This document shows positions 42,045 to 50,801 of a stretch of DNA of 64,000 nucleotides, piece by piece (position 1 is the stretch's first letter; every line of letters starts with the position of its first letter). The notes under the pieces are model-generated. The model was not told the origin of the DNA. It did no database searches and saw nothing but the letters and a program-made list of their open reading frames with translations. Origin of the DNA: JARBUG01 sp035628915 (GTDB taxonomy: Bacteria > Bacillota > Sulfobacillia > Symbiobacteriales > Symbiobacteriaceae); assembly GCA_035628915.1 (NCBI GenBank), contig DASPIW010000061.1:186001-250000 (forward strand), in the 5' to 3' direction. Both the position numbers and the translations under genes were made by a program.

Positions 42045-42728
42045 TCAGGCAGAAAGTGCAGCAGCAGGGGCATACGGATGGTCCAAAGTTACTGCCAGCC
42101 CTTTTTCGCGAGCGAGTTCAAGACAAGCCAGCACGGGAAGGGCCGCCAAGCCTGTCGGCACCTGCTTGAGGCGCCCGTTTTCCGCCAGGCTCCGGTGCCA
42201 GTTGAGGTACGTCTCGGCGGATTTCACCAGTCTGGCTTCGTCGCCATCGAGGATAGCTCCAAGCATGTCCCCGTATGTCGCATGGTACTTGTCCTTGCCC
42301 TTGAGTTCCGCACGGTGCGGTGTGGGATCCCCGGATGCCGTGAGTACGCAAAGGAACAGCCTGGAGAGGTGATGAATCGGTGACGCCTGGAGGGCAGGCA
42401 ACGGGTCAACGATGCGTCCAGCGACCTCAAGTGCCAAGGCATGATCACGTGTCAAGGTGGCCGCCTCGAGAATCTCCATGGACTGACCAGTCACCGTCCG
42501 TTCTACGGAGAAGATCCAAGTGTCGACCGCCTTGCGGAATGCGTCGATCATGGGCCCGGATTTCTGTTGAAGAATCAGTTCGCACAAGCCCAGGGCGACA
42601 TAGGTCGAGACCAGATAGACCCCCTGGTCCGGACGGGGCTTGCCCGCGACGAACGACTTTTCCGCTAGGGAAATCGTCTGTCGGCATACCTGCACCCAGT
42701 TTGCGGCTTTTTCCGACTGCATCGGCAT
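42045..42728 (-). CDS. Imm49-like immunity protein
   Basis: 227 residues from ATG 42728, behind AGGGGTGAG. The protein is alpha-helical with no signal peptide or membrane segment. The ending (ALPVLACLELAREKGLAVTL, then DHPYAP) follows the conserved C-terminus of the Imm49 family. Members neutralise polymorphic toxins, usually nucleases, encoded just upstream. It lies 75 bases downstream of a putative nuclease toxin in the same direction and shares its terminator. The Imm49 match is by eye and moderate. Confidence 0.65.
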   Translation of the reverse strand: MPMQSEKAANWVQVCRQTISLAEKSFVAGKPRPDQGVYLVSTYVALGLCELILQQKSGPMIDAFRKAVDTWIFSVERTVTGQSMEILEAATLTRDHALALEVAGRIVDPLPALQASPIHHLSRLFLCVLTASGDPTPHRAELKGKDKYHATYGDMLGAILDGDEARLVKSAETYLNWHRSLAENGRLKQVPTGLAALPVLACLELAREKGLAVTLDHPYAPAAALSA

Positions 42729-42802
42729 GAAGACTCACCCCTGTAACGCGGATTGGGGACGTATCTCCTTTCGCCACGGTCCGAATACTCCCTGCTGCTG
42801 GC

Positions 42803-44401
42803 CTACCACATGGAAACTCGCCCGACGGCCGGAGACGTCAGGGTACCCGTCGCGCGGGTCACCGGGGGCGGGGTGCTCGGCTTCGAAGCTGCAACTGCAG
42901 GCGCGGGGGTGGCGGGCTTTGACTCAGAGGCCGAAGGGGCAACGGGAGCGGAGGTAGGCTTCGGGGGCGACGTTGCCGGAGCCGCGGCCGAGGAACTGGT
43001 GGGGGCGTCGCTGGACACATGTGTCCTGACCTTCTTGGGGCTGGGCGAGGACTTGACCGCGGTTGCGGTGCCTGTGGCGGTCGCCGCGGAAACAGCAGCC
43101 TTTTCCCCGGTTGTCAGGGTCGGCGCTATAACCCCGCTCTTGGCGACTCCGCCACCCACTGCGGTGCCACCGGATACGGCGGCCGCTTCAACCGTCTTCC
43201 CGTTCGCGATCGTCAACTGTCCGGCACCGTTGGTCTGTACGATCAGGCTCTGCTGGCCGGCAGACCGCATGGCTACACCTGTCGACTGAAGTTCCGGGGT
43301 AGAGCTGAACGAGTACACGCTGGCATAGCTGCCATTATACGAAGGGGTGCCCTGAATGGTCTGCGGCCCAGGTGTACGCTGGTTGACCGTGAGCTTGACA
43401 TCCGTCGTCACTTTGCTGGTGGCCTTGGCTTCCGTGGCGATGATGTCACCGGTGGCCGGGTTGCGAGCAGCGAGGTCGATGCCATTTCCGTTGGGCAGCT
43501 TGGTCGGCAGCCTTTCGGTGGCGCCAAGGACCTTACTGACCTCCGACGCCATTTGCTCGCCAACTGCCCCGGCTGAAACGGACCGGGCGGCCCCGATGGC
43601 CTCGCCTGAGGAAGGAAGGCTCCGCATCAGCTCTCTGCCGGCGGGCGAGGCAACTTGCGCAGCGATTTGCTCAGCGCCTTCACCCATAACGACAACCTTG
43701 GCAGCCTCTGCGGTGGTTTTGACAGTGACGCTCCTGGTAGTTGCCTTAACCGCTACCTCGGTGGAGTAGCTGACAGCTCCCAGGCTCGCTGCATCTGCGG
43801 CTGCTGTGAGCGCGTTGCCTCCAGAGTATATTGTCGCTGCATTGATGGCGGTGTTCGTCCCAACCTTGCCGAGTTGTCGCAGGTCACCAGTCGTCACCAT
43901 GGGGTCCGTCAAGGCCTTGTACCCCAGCTTCGCGGTCTCAGCGGCATCGTGGACCACGCCCTCCACGATGTTCAGCAGAACCGCACCCGGGCCGTTGCCG
44001 GTGGCGGCTGCGTACATACTCTTGTTCATACGATCGGTGTCGGTGGTGGTGACGAGTTCCTTGGCGAGCCCCCAGAGTCCTCTTGCAATGTCCTTTACCG
44101 CATCTCCCACTCCCTCAGCAATCGCCACCAGCTTTTCTTCCCGGCTGGGAGGGACGAACGGGGCGATTACAACGTCCCGACCCGGGGCACCGGGAAACCT
44201 CACCGCCCCGGTGTCAGCCATAGTGGTCGCCCTGTTCGCCGCTGCGCTAGGCGCCGGGGTGCCTGCCGGCGCCGTGGCCGGAGATGCGGCAACCGCCGGG
44301 CTCTTTTGAACCGTCCTGTCCGCCTGTTCCACGGTAGCAATCGTGTTGTACAATTTGGGTGAGGATGAAATCGAGACCGAACCCGCATCTGCGACGTTCA
44401 C
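42803..44401 (-). CDS. putative polymorphic nuclease toxin
   Basis: About 532 residues from the GTG at 44401 (an ATG at 44407 is also possible, both close to GAGGGGGA). The first 120 residues are low-complexity Ala, Pro and Thr. The middle is Ala- and Gly-rich and helical (NKSMYAAATGNGPGAVLLNI, like polymorphic-toxin cargo and prePT regions). A segment at about 320-350, NGNGIDLAARNPATGDIIAT followed by EAKAT, gives an Asp...Glu-x-Lys arrangement of a PD-(D/E)xK nuclease. The last 150 residues are again disordered Pro, Ser and Ala. No secretion signal is visible, so export would use an adaptor-dependent system, or it acts intracellularly. It is followed by the Imm49-like gene. The toxin reading depends on that pairing. 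Confidence 0.6.
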   Translation of the reverse strand: MNVADAGSVSISSSPKLYNTIATVEQADRTVQKSPAVAASPATAPAGTPAPSAAANRATTMADTGAVRFPGAPGRDVVIAPFVPPSREEKLVAIAEGVGDAVKDIARGLWGLAKELVTTTDTDRMNKSMYAAATGNGPGAVLLNIVEGVVHDAAETAKLGYKALTDPMVTTGDLRQLGKVGTNTAINAATIYSGGNALTAAADAASLGAVSYSTEVAVKATTRSVTVKTTAEAAKVVVMGEGAEQIAAQVASPAGRELMRSLPSSGEAIGAARSVSAGAVGEQMASEVSKVLGATERLPTKLPNGNGIDLAARNPATGDIIATEAKATSKVTTDVKLTVNQRTPGPQTIQGTPSYNGSYASVYSFSSTPELQSTGVAMRSAGQQSLIVQTNGAGQLTIANGKTVEAAAVSGGTAVGGGVAKSGVIAPTLTTGEKAAVSAATATGTATAVKSSPSPKKVRTHVSSDAPTSSSAAAPATSPPKPTSAPVAPSASESKPATPAPAVAASKPSTPPPVTRATGTLTSPAVGRVSMW

Positions 44402-44443
44402 AACCATTCCCCCTCGACGTGATTTTGGAAAGGAGTGGCGCGC

Positions 44444-44872
44444 ATGCCCCGGATCACCGAGGCCATTCTGTGCACCGGTGTCTCCAATGATGGACAACCA
44501 ATTGATCCCCGTCGCCGCTTCTTTACCACAGATCCGGCAGTCTGGCTTAGGCTCCGAATCGAGGCTCCGAGGGGTGGTCAACTCGCCGCAGCGTGGTATG
44601 GGCCCATGGGGGTTCATGCTGGAACATCACTGGTGGAGCTTCCCCCGGGTCCAGATCCACAACATACTGTAGCGGTATTTGCCTCCCTGGCCCGGTGCAA
44701 AGCCAAGTTCCGCACTGAGGGAAAATGGATGGTCGTCCTGGTGGTCGCCGAAGAACAGGCCCTCATTGCGGAGTTTGACGTCGTGACCCCTTCACCGTAC
44801 GACGCTGCCGGTGTCGGGGGGAAAGACCCCAGGGTTACCACAGGCGGATATCTGTTGAACCGCAGGCTTTGA
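44444..44872 (+). CDS. conserved-looking small protein divergent from the toxin
   Basis: 142 residues from ATG 44444, placed behind AAAGGAGTGG. It is beta-rich with short alternating strands (ITEAILCTGVSNDGQPIDPR, VWLRLRIEAP, WMVVLVVAEEQALIAEFDVV), like a single beta-sandwich domain. It is transcribed divergently from the toxin, with the starts 43 bases apart, so it shares a regulatory region with it. The ending PRVTTGGYLLNRRL is basic. No family recognised. It could be a chaperone or adaptor for the toxin, by position only. Confidence 0.55.
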   Translation: MPRITEAILCTGVSNDGQPIDPRRRFFTTDPAVWLRLRIEAPRGGQLAAAWYGPMGVHAGTSLVELPPGPDPQHTVAVFASLARCKAKFRTEGKWMVVLVVAEEQALIAEFDVVTPSPYDAAGVGGKDPRVTTGGYLLNRRL

Positions 44873-45276
44873 TCGTGGTTCCTAAAATGTTTGCTGCTTG
44901 TACATTTGTCAATATTTGTATGTATCGACAAGTCTTATTATGCACACGTTTCGGCATCGTGTAAAGCCTATTCCCCAAAAAAAGGGAGCCGCCCACGCTG
45001 CTGGTTTAGGGATTGGCGCAAATCATGCTCGCTATCTAGTCAACATTGGTTGGACGTCATAAATAGCCTAACCAGATAGTTCGCCGTCAGTGGTAAGTGA
45101 ATTCTCAAACGCCGATCGACGTTGACAGGTCCTGCACGATTTGCGCCGTGCATCGGTGAACTGGTGCAAAGATGCAAGCAAGCCGTTGATGCGCTTGGGT
45201 ACGCACCAACGGCTTGCTTCCGATCCGCCCTTGACCTCATTCACAAAGGTCCTGCCGCAACCTGGCTTCCCGATGG
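44873..45276. other. 404-base stretch without a supportable gene
   Basis: AT-rich near 44885-44945, including the TTTGTCAATATTTGTATGTA region with nested short inverted repeats. Short frames on both strands are not protein-like. It may hold terminator or promoter sequence for the flanking genes. No mobile element end was recognised. Confidence 0.4.
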
Positions 45277-45828
45277 TCACCCCTTCTGGTCTGCTCCGGC
45301 TTGGCCCGGCACGTCTTCAGTCAAGGGGACCTGCTTGATAATGACTACAAAATCACCGCCGGGCTTCGGCTTCGGCTCCAGCCCCGCCCGTTTGGCCCGC
45401 GTCAGCACAACGTCCTTCTTCCTTGCGGATGTGGGCTGGAACCAGATGCGGACCTGCTGTGAGTGAGTGCGGTACAGCGCCTTCAGGTCCAGCCACAGCG
45501 TTTCCCGGTCTTCCACCGGCAGCAAGCCAACCCTTGGCGTAAAGTCGGCCTCGACGGGAGGCAGGCAAAACAGGACACCCGTCCCCAGCCCAATAAGTTC
45601 GCCCCGAGCAGGCATCTCTGGGTAGACTCCATGGAACCAGTCACCCACATGTTCGGGCGGCCGGGGATCGACGACCTCGGCAACGAGGGTTCCCAGGGTG
45701 CCCTCGAGGTCGATCAACCGTTTTTCGTCCATCGTACCCTCGGTGAAGAATACCGTACCGTAGCGATCAGTTTTCCGTTCCAGGGGGTGCCAGTCAAGGA
45801 CTCCGAGACCAAGCTCCATCGGTTCCAA
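45277..45828 (-). CDS. unknown 183-residue protein
   Basis: 183 residues from TTG 45828, behind GAGGAGG; an ATG nine bases further in is less well spaced. Composition is gene-like with several Trp and Pro: ELGLGVLDWHPLERKTDRYG, a glycine-rich RGELIGLGTGVLFCLPP turn, and a regular WLDLKALYRTHSQQVRIWF segment. No signal, membrane or known catalytic motif was found. It is located between two gene-poor stretches in the island and not linked to an obvious operon. A phage or mobile-element function is possible, but nothing in the sequence shows it. Confidence 0.55.
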   Translation of the reverse strand: MEPMELGLGVLDWHPLERKTDRYGTVFFTEGTMDEKRLIDLEGTLGTLVAEVVDPRPPEHVGDWFHGVYPEMPARGELIGLGTGVLFCLPPVEADFTPRVGLLPVEDRETLWLDLKALYRTHSQQVRIWFQPTSARKKDVVLTRAKRAGLEPKPKPGGDFVVIIKQVPLTEDVPGQAGADQKG

Positions 45829-46179
45829 ACAGCTTCCTCCTCAGGGGTCAGCATACCGGCGGCCATGCACCAATGACCCGTTACTGCTCCCCCGTTCACC
45901 GGCACGGACCTCGACCCTTGGAAAAAAATCACCGCATTTTCAAGCTGATCTCCGCGACCAGGTTCTTCATGCCTGGACTTTGCCCTCCCTCTGTCGAATT
46001 GGCTTGCCCGGTACAATTTGTCCGGGGTGAGTACATGCTGTAGGAATGGCTGCGGGGCGGCCTGGGGCACCTGCGTCCACAGCCACCGCTGGTTGACCCT
46101 AGCCGATGCTGCGCGATCCCTTGACAGCCCGCGCACACGGAGATAGACTCCCCCATCTGATCCCTGGGGAGGTCATGTT
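45829..46179. other. 351-base stretch without a supportable gene
   Basis: It contains the ribosome site and presumably the promoter of the minus-strand gene ending at 45277, and upstream sequence of the plus-strand gene at 46180. Frames here are GC shadows. No repeat or RNA gene was recognised. Confidence 0.35.
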
Positions 46180-46479
46180 GTGGTCGAGGAAGGACTGCCG
46201 AATCCAGGCGCCACGTGCATTGGCCCGGAAGAACTCCATGGGAGGATGGCCGAGGTGCTTTTCTCCCAGGCTTCGGTTATCCGCCGCATGGATGACCTGA
46301 TTGCGCGAGCGGACTGCATGCTCAGCACAATGGATAAGATTCGAGCGGGCACAGAGAACATCGGCCTGGACCTGGAACTCATCAAATCAGGCACCCACTA
46401 CCTAGCCCAGACTGTAGGGGTGCTAAGCATGGACGTCTACGCCCTGAAGTCGATGAGGCCGAGGCGCGGCTCCACCTGA
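46180..46479 (+). CDS. small coiled-coil protein
   Basis: 99 residues from GTG 46180, behind GGGGAGG. The body is a continuous amphipathic helix (MAEVLFSQASVIRRMDDLIA, then MLSTMDKIRAGTENIGLDLE, then YLAQTVGVLSMDVYALKS) with heptad-like Leu, Met and Ile spacing, consistent with a coiled-coil oligomer. No export signal was found. Small helical proteins of this kind accompany regulators, phage structural genes or toxin modules, but nothing here decides among these. A decayed TPR gene follows. Confidence 0.5.
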   Translation: MVEEGLPNPGATCIGPEELHGRMAEVLFSQASVIRRMDDLIARADCMLSTMDKIRAGTENIGLDLELIKSGTHYLAQTVGVLSMDVYALKSMRPRRGST

Positions 46480-46619
46480 GCGGCTCCACTGATCCCTGGT
46501 CAAACCCCTGAGACACCGTGGCGGCACGCCAGGGTGCTCTTTGCGCCTAGACGCAGAGGTATCGCCGTGCCCCCTACGAGCTTGGTGTGGGTAGTGCGCT
46601 TGGGGCAGCTCACACAGGG

Positions 46620-47389
46620 GATTGTGCGAGTTCCTCGCCCTCGACCAGGAGTCGCTGACCCCAGGGCAATCGGCCTTTGCTCATCACGCCGCCAACGCCT
46701 GCCAGTTTCAGTTGGGCGACAAGTACGCCGCCCTTCGCTACGCAGAAAGTGGAGGCTCTGGGTGCGCTGGAGGCGGAATGGGGCATTCTCGGGTGGGTCT
46801 TGGTCAACCTCATCGCCCTTTTCAACGAAGTCGGCGATACGGCCATGGCTGTGGACTACGGCGAGCGAAAGCTGAGGACTGTTGACCGCTATCCGGAACT
46901 GGTCGCGCGGGTAAGCCCGGGTTCGGTACAACCTTGGGTCCTTGTTCTGGGCCCGCCAGGAAATGGAGGGTGCAATCGCAGAGTTTCGGCAGGCCGTCCT
47001 CAAGGCCCATTCCGACACTCTCCCAATCTCCTTCAAGGTGCAGGCCCACCAGCAGTCTTGTTGGGTCCTCTACTCTGGGGGCCGCCTGGAATATTGCGAC
47101 CGGCAGGCGCTCCTGGGCGTGGAACACGTTGAGGAATCGGACGTCAAGGGCTTGCGGGGAGCAACTCCTGGTGAAATGCTACCGGGCCTACAAGGCCGGC
47201 GACACCATGAACGCCCTCAGAATGGCTGAGGGAATGCATAATCGACGGGACCGGCACGACGGATGAGCAGAAATTCTGGGCGACCCTCATCATCGGACCC
47301 GTGGCCTTTGACCAGGGCCATTACCAGCACGCTCTGTTCATAGCGTCGCTGGCTCTGGACTGGCGCAGAAAACCAGAGCGCCCGGGCTG
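46620..47389 (+). pseudogene. decayed TPR-type regulator
   Basis: Pieces of one tetratricopeptide-repeat protein appear in successive plus-strand frames: SAFAHHAANACQFQLGDKYA; then ILGWVLVNLIALFNEVGDTA and VDYGERKLRTV; then MEGAIAEFRQAVLKAHSDTL; then KCYRAYKAGDTMNALRMAEG; then GPVAFDQGHYQHALFIASLA. At least four frame changes separate them, so it cannot encode a full protein. The repeated A-x-x-x-G-D/H-x-x-x-A pattern is that of TPR domains found in XRE-TPR or Rap-like regulators. The 130 bases before 46620 contain no clear N-terminus. A hairpin overlaps its end. Confidence 0.6.
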
Positions 47390-47407
47390 AAGCCGCGGGC
47401 GCTCTGG
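47373..47407. terminator. hairpin at the end of the TPR remnant
   Basis: CCAGAGCGCCCG (47373-47384) and CGGGCGCTCTGG (47396-47407) form a perfect 12-bp stem with an 11-base loop. No run of T follows on the plus strand (TTAGCG); on the minus strand the bases after it are TTTTCTG, so it is more convincing as a terminator for leftward transcription. Confidence 0.6.
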
Positions 47408-47590
47408 TTAGCGAGCGTTACGGGAGCGCTACATCGCCTCCGCGATCGCCACAGGGGAACTGCCTCTCCGGAATCGTGTGCACAGAGTCCTCAACCGAAG
47501 TGGATCCCGGAAGTGGGGGCATCGGTCGGCTTCGAAGCCCGCCGGAAGGTCGATTTGGGCGGGAGCCGAACCTCGCCCGACACTCGATGG

Positions 47591-49723
47591 CTAGGGCTCA
47601 GAGGCTGGTCTTTCGACAGCGGAGTAGCTGACGAACCTAAGGCGCCGCTCTTTCATGACCGACTGGACCGCTTCCCAAAGATCCACTCCAACGATCGGCG
47701 GCCAAACGGTAGGGTCATCTTCGGTAACTAACAGGCAGCGCTTTTGGCTACGCGCCATCCCGCAGTACCTAGGGTCGGTGGCACATCGCGACACTTTCTG
47801 CACCGTCCAGCCCATACCGTCAGGTGTCGGAGACTCCAGGGTCAGTATAGCGGCAACTTCCGCCTGCGAGTGATTCAGCAATAGCTCGAACATCCGCCGG
47901 ATTACTGGGGCATACACTGGATCGACCCGAATGGTCGGGCCACACCGTGAAAAACCGATGGGCGCAGGCTTGCGTTTGGTGAGAAAACCTGGAACCTCCA
48001 GCTGGACCACCGACTCTTTCACGCCACTGGACTCATCAATGTAACAGGCAAGGTCATAGCTCTCGGTATCCAGCAGGAGGGGCGTATGAAATGCAACCTG
48101 GACCGTGCCAGACCTTGGGTGCCACGTGACCTTCTTGATGGCCTGGCAAAGCATTACCCTGCGGCGCTCGAGAGTGCCACTCTCGAACTCGGAGGGCCAG
48201 TGTTCGAGGGCCTCAACCTCAGCCGCCGCAACATCCTCAAATGCCGTCACATCGTGCAGTCGTTGTTCGGCCTTCTGTCGCCGTTCTTGCAGGGTTGTGA
48301 TGGCTCTGGCGCGCCTGGTCAGTTCTTTTGACAGATCGTCGCACAACTCTTGGTCCACCTGGGTAGCGAGAAGGTCGTACAATCGGCCCTTGGCCTTTTC
48401 GGCAGCCTCTATTTCTGCGGCCAGGGAATCGATTTCGCTGTGGAGACTAGCACAGGTTGCCTGGGTACGTTCGGCGGCGAGCTCTTGTCGACGCGTAGCC
48501 GCCGCTACGTTGATCTCGGCGAGACAGGCTCCGATGATAACTCGGTCAATCTCGCCGACGCCTACAGGCACAGCAGTGCAGCTGCGTTCAGTAGTATGAG
48601 TACAACGGTACGAGGAACTCCGCCTCGACCTCTTCCCGCCCATTCGGCCGCCGCATACCCCGCACCAGAGGTGCCCGGTCAATAGGAATGCGCTTCGCTG
48701 AAACCGAGGATCGTGGTTAGCTCTGCTTTCGCCGACCTCAGCAGCTGATGTCTGGCGCCGGTCTCTTGAGGACCCCATTCGGTTACGGTGCTGGATGGCT
48801 GATTGGGCCAACTGAAACTCCTCATCCGAAATGATGCGTGGGACTGACTCAGAGAACACCTCCCTGGGAATATCTCGGACCGACTCCGGATCCTTGAACT
48901 GCGGAGAAAGCCGGCCAATGTAGAGGCGGTTCCTGAGAATGCGCAGTACATGGCTACGCGTCCAAGTGCCCCTCGTTCTGGTCGGTATGCCTCTCTCGTT
49001 CAGGATACTGGCGATGGTCGGTGTACCCAGACCATCATGAAGCGTGAGGCGAAACGCCTCTCGCACCACTTCGGCTTCGTCTTCCCGTACGGAAAGAATT
49101 CCGTCTTTGTTGCGATTGTAACCGTATGGGCGTGAAGTATACCAACGCCCACTGATGAAGTCCCGGACGAGCTTATCAAGCACCAGGGTGCTCTTGACCT
49201 GGGACTCCCACTGCGCGTGCGCCGCCAACTGGTGCTCCATCATCTCGCCAGCCGGCCCATTTCCCATCTGAGACCAGTCCCGGCTGGCTAATCTCAGCGA
49301 CACCTTGCGCTTTTTGCACATATCCCAGAACTTCAGAAAATCCCATGCGATGCGAGAGGCACGTTCCCGGCGATATACCCAGACCGTGCCAATCAGGCCC
49401 ATTCCGATGTCATGAAGGAGTTCCTTTGCACAGGTCCGCTCTTCCATGGACTGCCGAAAGCCAGAACGCCCCGGATCGACATACACCGCGTCGATCTCCA
49501 GTCCTTCTGCGGCCACTCTGTCGAGGATTGCCAGTGCCTGCGTCTCAAAGCTATCCCCATGCTGAACCTGCTTGTGCGTCGAAGCTCTCAAGTAAATTAC
49601 AACCGCCCCGGGCGACCACTTCCGCTTGAGGCGGTATTTCTGGGCCCTAAGTGCGTTCCAGATAATGAGACGACCGTTCACGTCGACAAGACCCCGTCTC
49701 TGATCATCCAGGGTGTATAGCAC
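47591..49723 (-). CDS. large serine recombinase with duplicated recombinase domain (rec2)
   Basis: About 710 residues from GTG 49723 (behind AAGGGGGGGAC); the frame extends to 49843. The resolvase domain begins GAVVIYLRASTHKQVQHGDS after an unusual 36-residue N-terminal extension and includes VYRRERASRIAWDF. A recombinase domain (RPYGYNRNKDGILSV, RNRLYIGRLSPQF), a zinc ribbon (LWCGVCGGRMGG, then CTHTTERSC) and a coiled coil follow. The C-terminal 120 residues repeat the recombinase-domain pattern: PAPIGFSRCGPTIRVDPVYA, MFELLLNHSQAEVAAILTLE, GWTVQKVSRCATDPRYCGMA. This second copy after the coiled coil is not usual for the family. A palindrome lies upstream at 49983. Confidence 0.9.
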   Translation of the reverse strand: MLYTLDDQRRGLVDVNGRLIIWNALRAQKYRLKRKWSPGAVVIYLRASTHKQVQHGDSFETQALAILDRVAAEGLEIDAVYVDPGRSGFRQSMEERTCAKELLHDIGMGLIGTVWVYRRERASRIAWDFLKFWDMCKKRKVSLRLASRDWSQMGNGPAGEMMEHQLAAHAQWESQVKSTLVLDKLVRDFISGRWYTSRPYGYNRNKDGILSVREDEAEVVREAFRLTLHDGLGTPTIASILNERGIPTRTRGTWTRSHVLRILRNRLYIGRLSPQFKDPESVRDIPREVFSESVPRIISDEEFQLAQSAIQHRNRMGSSRDRRQTSAAEVGESRANHDPRFQRSAFLLTGHLWCGVCGGRMGGKRSRRSSSYRCTHTTERSCTAVPVGVGEIDRVIIGACLAEINVAAATRRQELAAERTQATCASLHSEIDSLAAEIEAAEKAKGRLYDLLATQVDQELCDDLSKELTRRARAITTLQERRQKAEQRLHDVTAFEDVAAAEVEALEHWPSEFESGTLERRRVMLCQAIKKVTWHPRSGTVQVAFHTPLLLDTESYDLACYIDESSGVKESVVQLEVPGFLTKRKPAPIGFSRCGPTIRVDPVYAPVIRRMFELLLNHSQAEVAAILTLESPTPDGMGWTVQKVSRCATDPRYCGMARSQKRCLLVTEDDPTVWPPIVGVDLWEAVQSVMKERRLRFVSYSAVERPASEP

Positions 49724-49982
49724 GATCGTCCCCCCCTTGAGAACCGATACGCCCCGTGCGGCGAACCTATGCTCGATTTTTGTCGATGAAGCTGCGGGCG
49801 GATGGCTGCCACAGACGGTGAGCCTCACAGGGTCGCCCCACATCTTCCATCCTTATGTAGCCCCCACTGACTCATGCCAATAGCCCTCTCGAGATATGGG
49901 CTTTTTTGGAAATACTCAACCTGCGCTACTTTGGAGCCCTTACGCCATACCCCGGAACACGCAGTCTTAGCGTGACAGCGAT

Positions 49983-50048
49983 TCGCGCCTTGTCTGCAAG
50001 TGGTTATATCCGGGTAGCCTGATATGACCACTTGCAGACAAGGCGCGA
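49983..50048. repeat. 28-bp near-perfect palindrome with 10-base loop
   Basis: The left arm 49983-50010 and right arm 50021-50048 are complementary at all but one position (a G-T wobble). The arms contain CGCGCCTTGTCTGCAAGTGG and its complement, around the loop CGGGTAGCCT. It lies 140-260 bases upstream of the recombinase rec2, outside any convincing gene. Long IRs in this position may be recombination or resolution sites, or strong terminators. There is no T-run on either side. The rest of 49844-50177 shows no gene. Confidence 0.7.
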
Positions 50049-50177
50049 GACCGTGCTGCGAGAAGGCCAGAGCAAGAACAAAGGTCGAACCAGGTCACCG
50101 GCCCAGCTTCCCCAGAAATTACCACCACCAAGATCCATTCGAAGCGATCAAGCAAACCGAACAGTCACTCTGTCCCC

Positions 50178-50786
50178 TCAGCCCCTGACTCCCTGACGGG
50201 GGCAATTCTCAAGTCCCCGATTGCTGGCAGCCACCTTTTGCGGTTGCAGCGTCGGCAGAATGAGCGGGCGCAGTGGGCCCATTCGGCAACAGGGTAGTCT
50301 CACGCTAGACCCAGCCAGCTGCCCCTCCAGCGCGACCGTCGCACCCCGAACCACCCAGCCCAGATAGAAGCCGAGGAGAGCCGGGGATGTCCGGCTCTCC
50401 TTTACCAATCCGCTGATGCCCACGAGCCTGCCCACCGTACAGGGCGGGAGTGAAGGGAGACGGTTGTCTACGACGACCGTGTACAGCGCTGCCATAATTG
50501 CTCGGTCGGTGGCATCGGGCGCCACGTGCCTCACGTGTGTGACGATCAGCCCATAAGTACCCGTGCCTCCATTTTGCCTGACCGCCTCGAAGATAAGGAG
50601 ACTATAGGGGCGACGGGGGGCGTGTTGGACACTCCGCAGGCGTCTCCTACCTTGTGGTCTGCGCCTTCTCGTCCTGAATGAAGGGGCTGTCCGTGCCTGA
50701 TATGTATGCAATCCTCTTGCTCGGACAGACCCGCAGAAGAATACCCCAGGCAGACTGCTGCCTGGGGTAAGAAGTGATCGGCTCAC
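50178..50786 (-). CDS. questionable ORF, unknown
   Basis: 202 codons; the C-terminal 140 look more protein-like than the start (LLIFEAVRQNGGTGTYGLIV, LGFYLGWVVRGATVALEGQL), so a real gene, if any, begins at a GTG around 50640. The upstream 40 codons overlap a terminator hairpin (50742-50769). No known domain. It could be a decayed fragment between two recombinase genes. Confidence 0.3.
   Translation of the reverse strand: MSRSLLTPGSSLPGVFFCGSVRARGLHTYQARTAPSFRTRRRRPQGRRRLRSVQHAPRRPYSLLIFEAVRQNGGTGTYGLIVTHVRHVAPDATDRAIMAALYTVVVDNRLPSLPPCTVGRLVGISGLVKESRTSPALLGFYLGWVVRGATVALEGQLAGSSVRLPCCRMGPLRPLILPTLQPQKVAASNRGLENCPRQGVRG
50742..50769 (-). terminator. terminator after rec3
   Basis: TACCCCAGGCAG (50742-50753) and CTGCCTGGGGTA (50758-50769) form a perfect 12-bp stem with a 4-base loop, 33 bases beyond the rec3 stop. 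On the minus strand TTCTTCT follows. Confidence 0.82.
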
Positions 50787-50801
50787 ACGGGCTCTGAAAG
50801 G

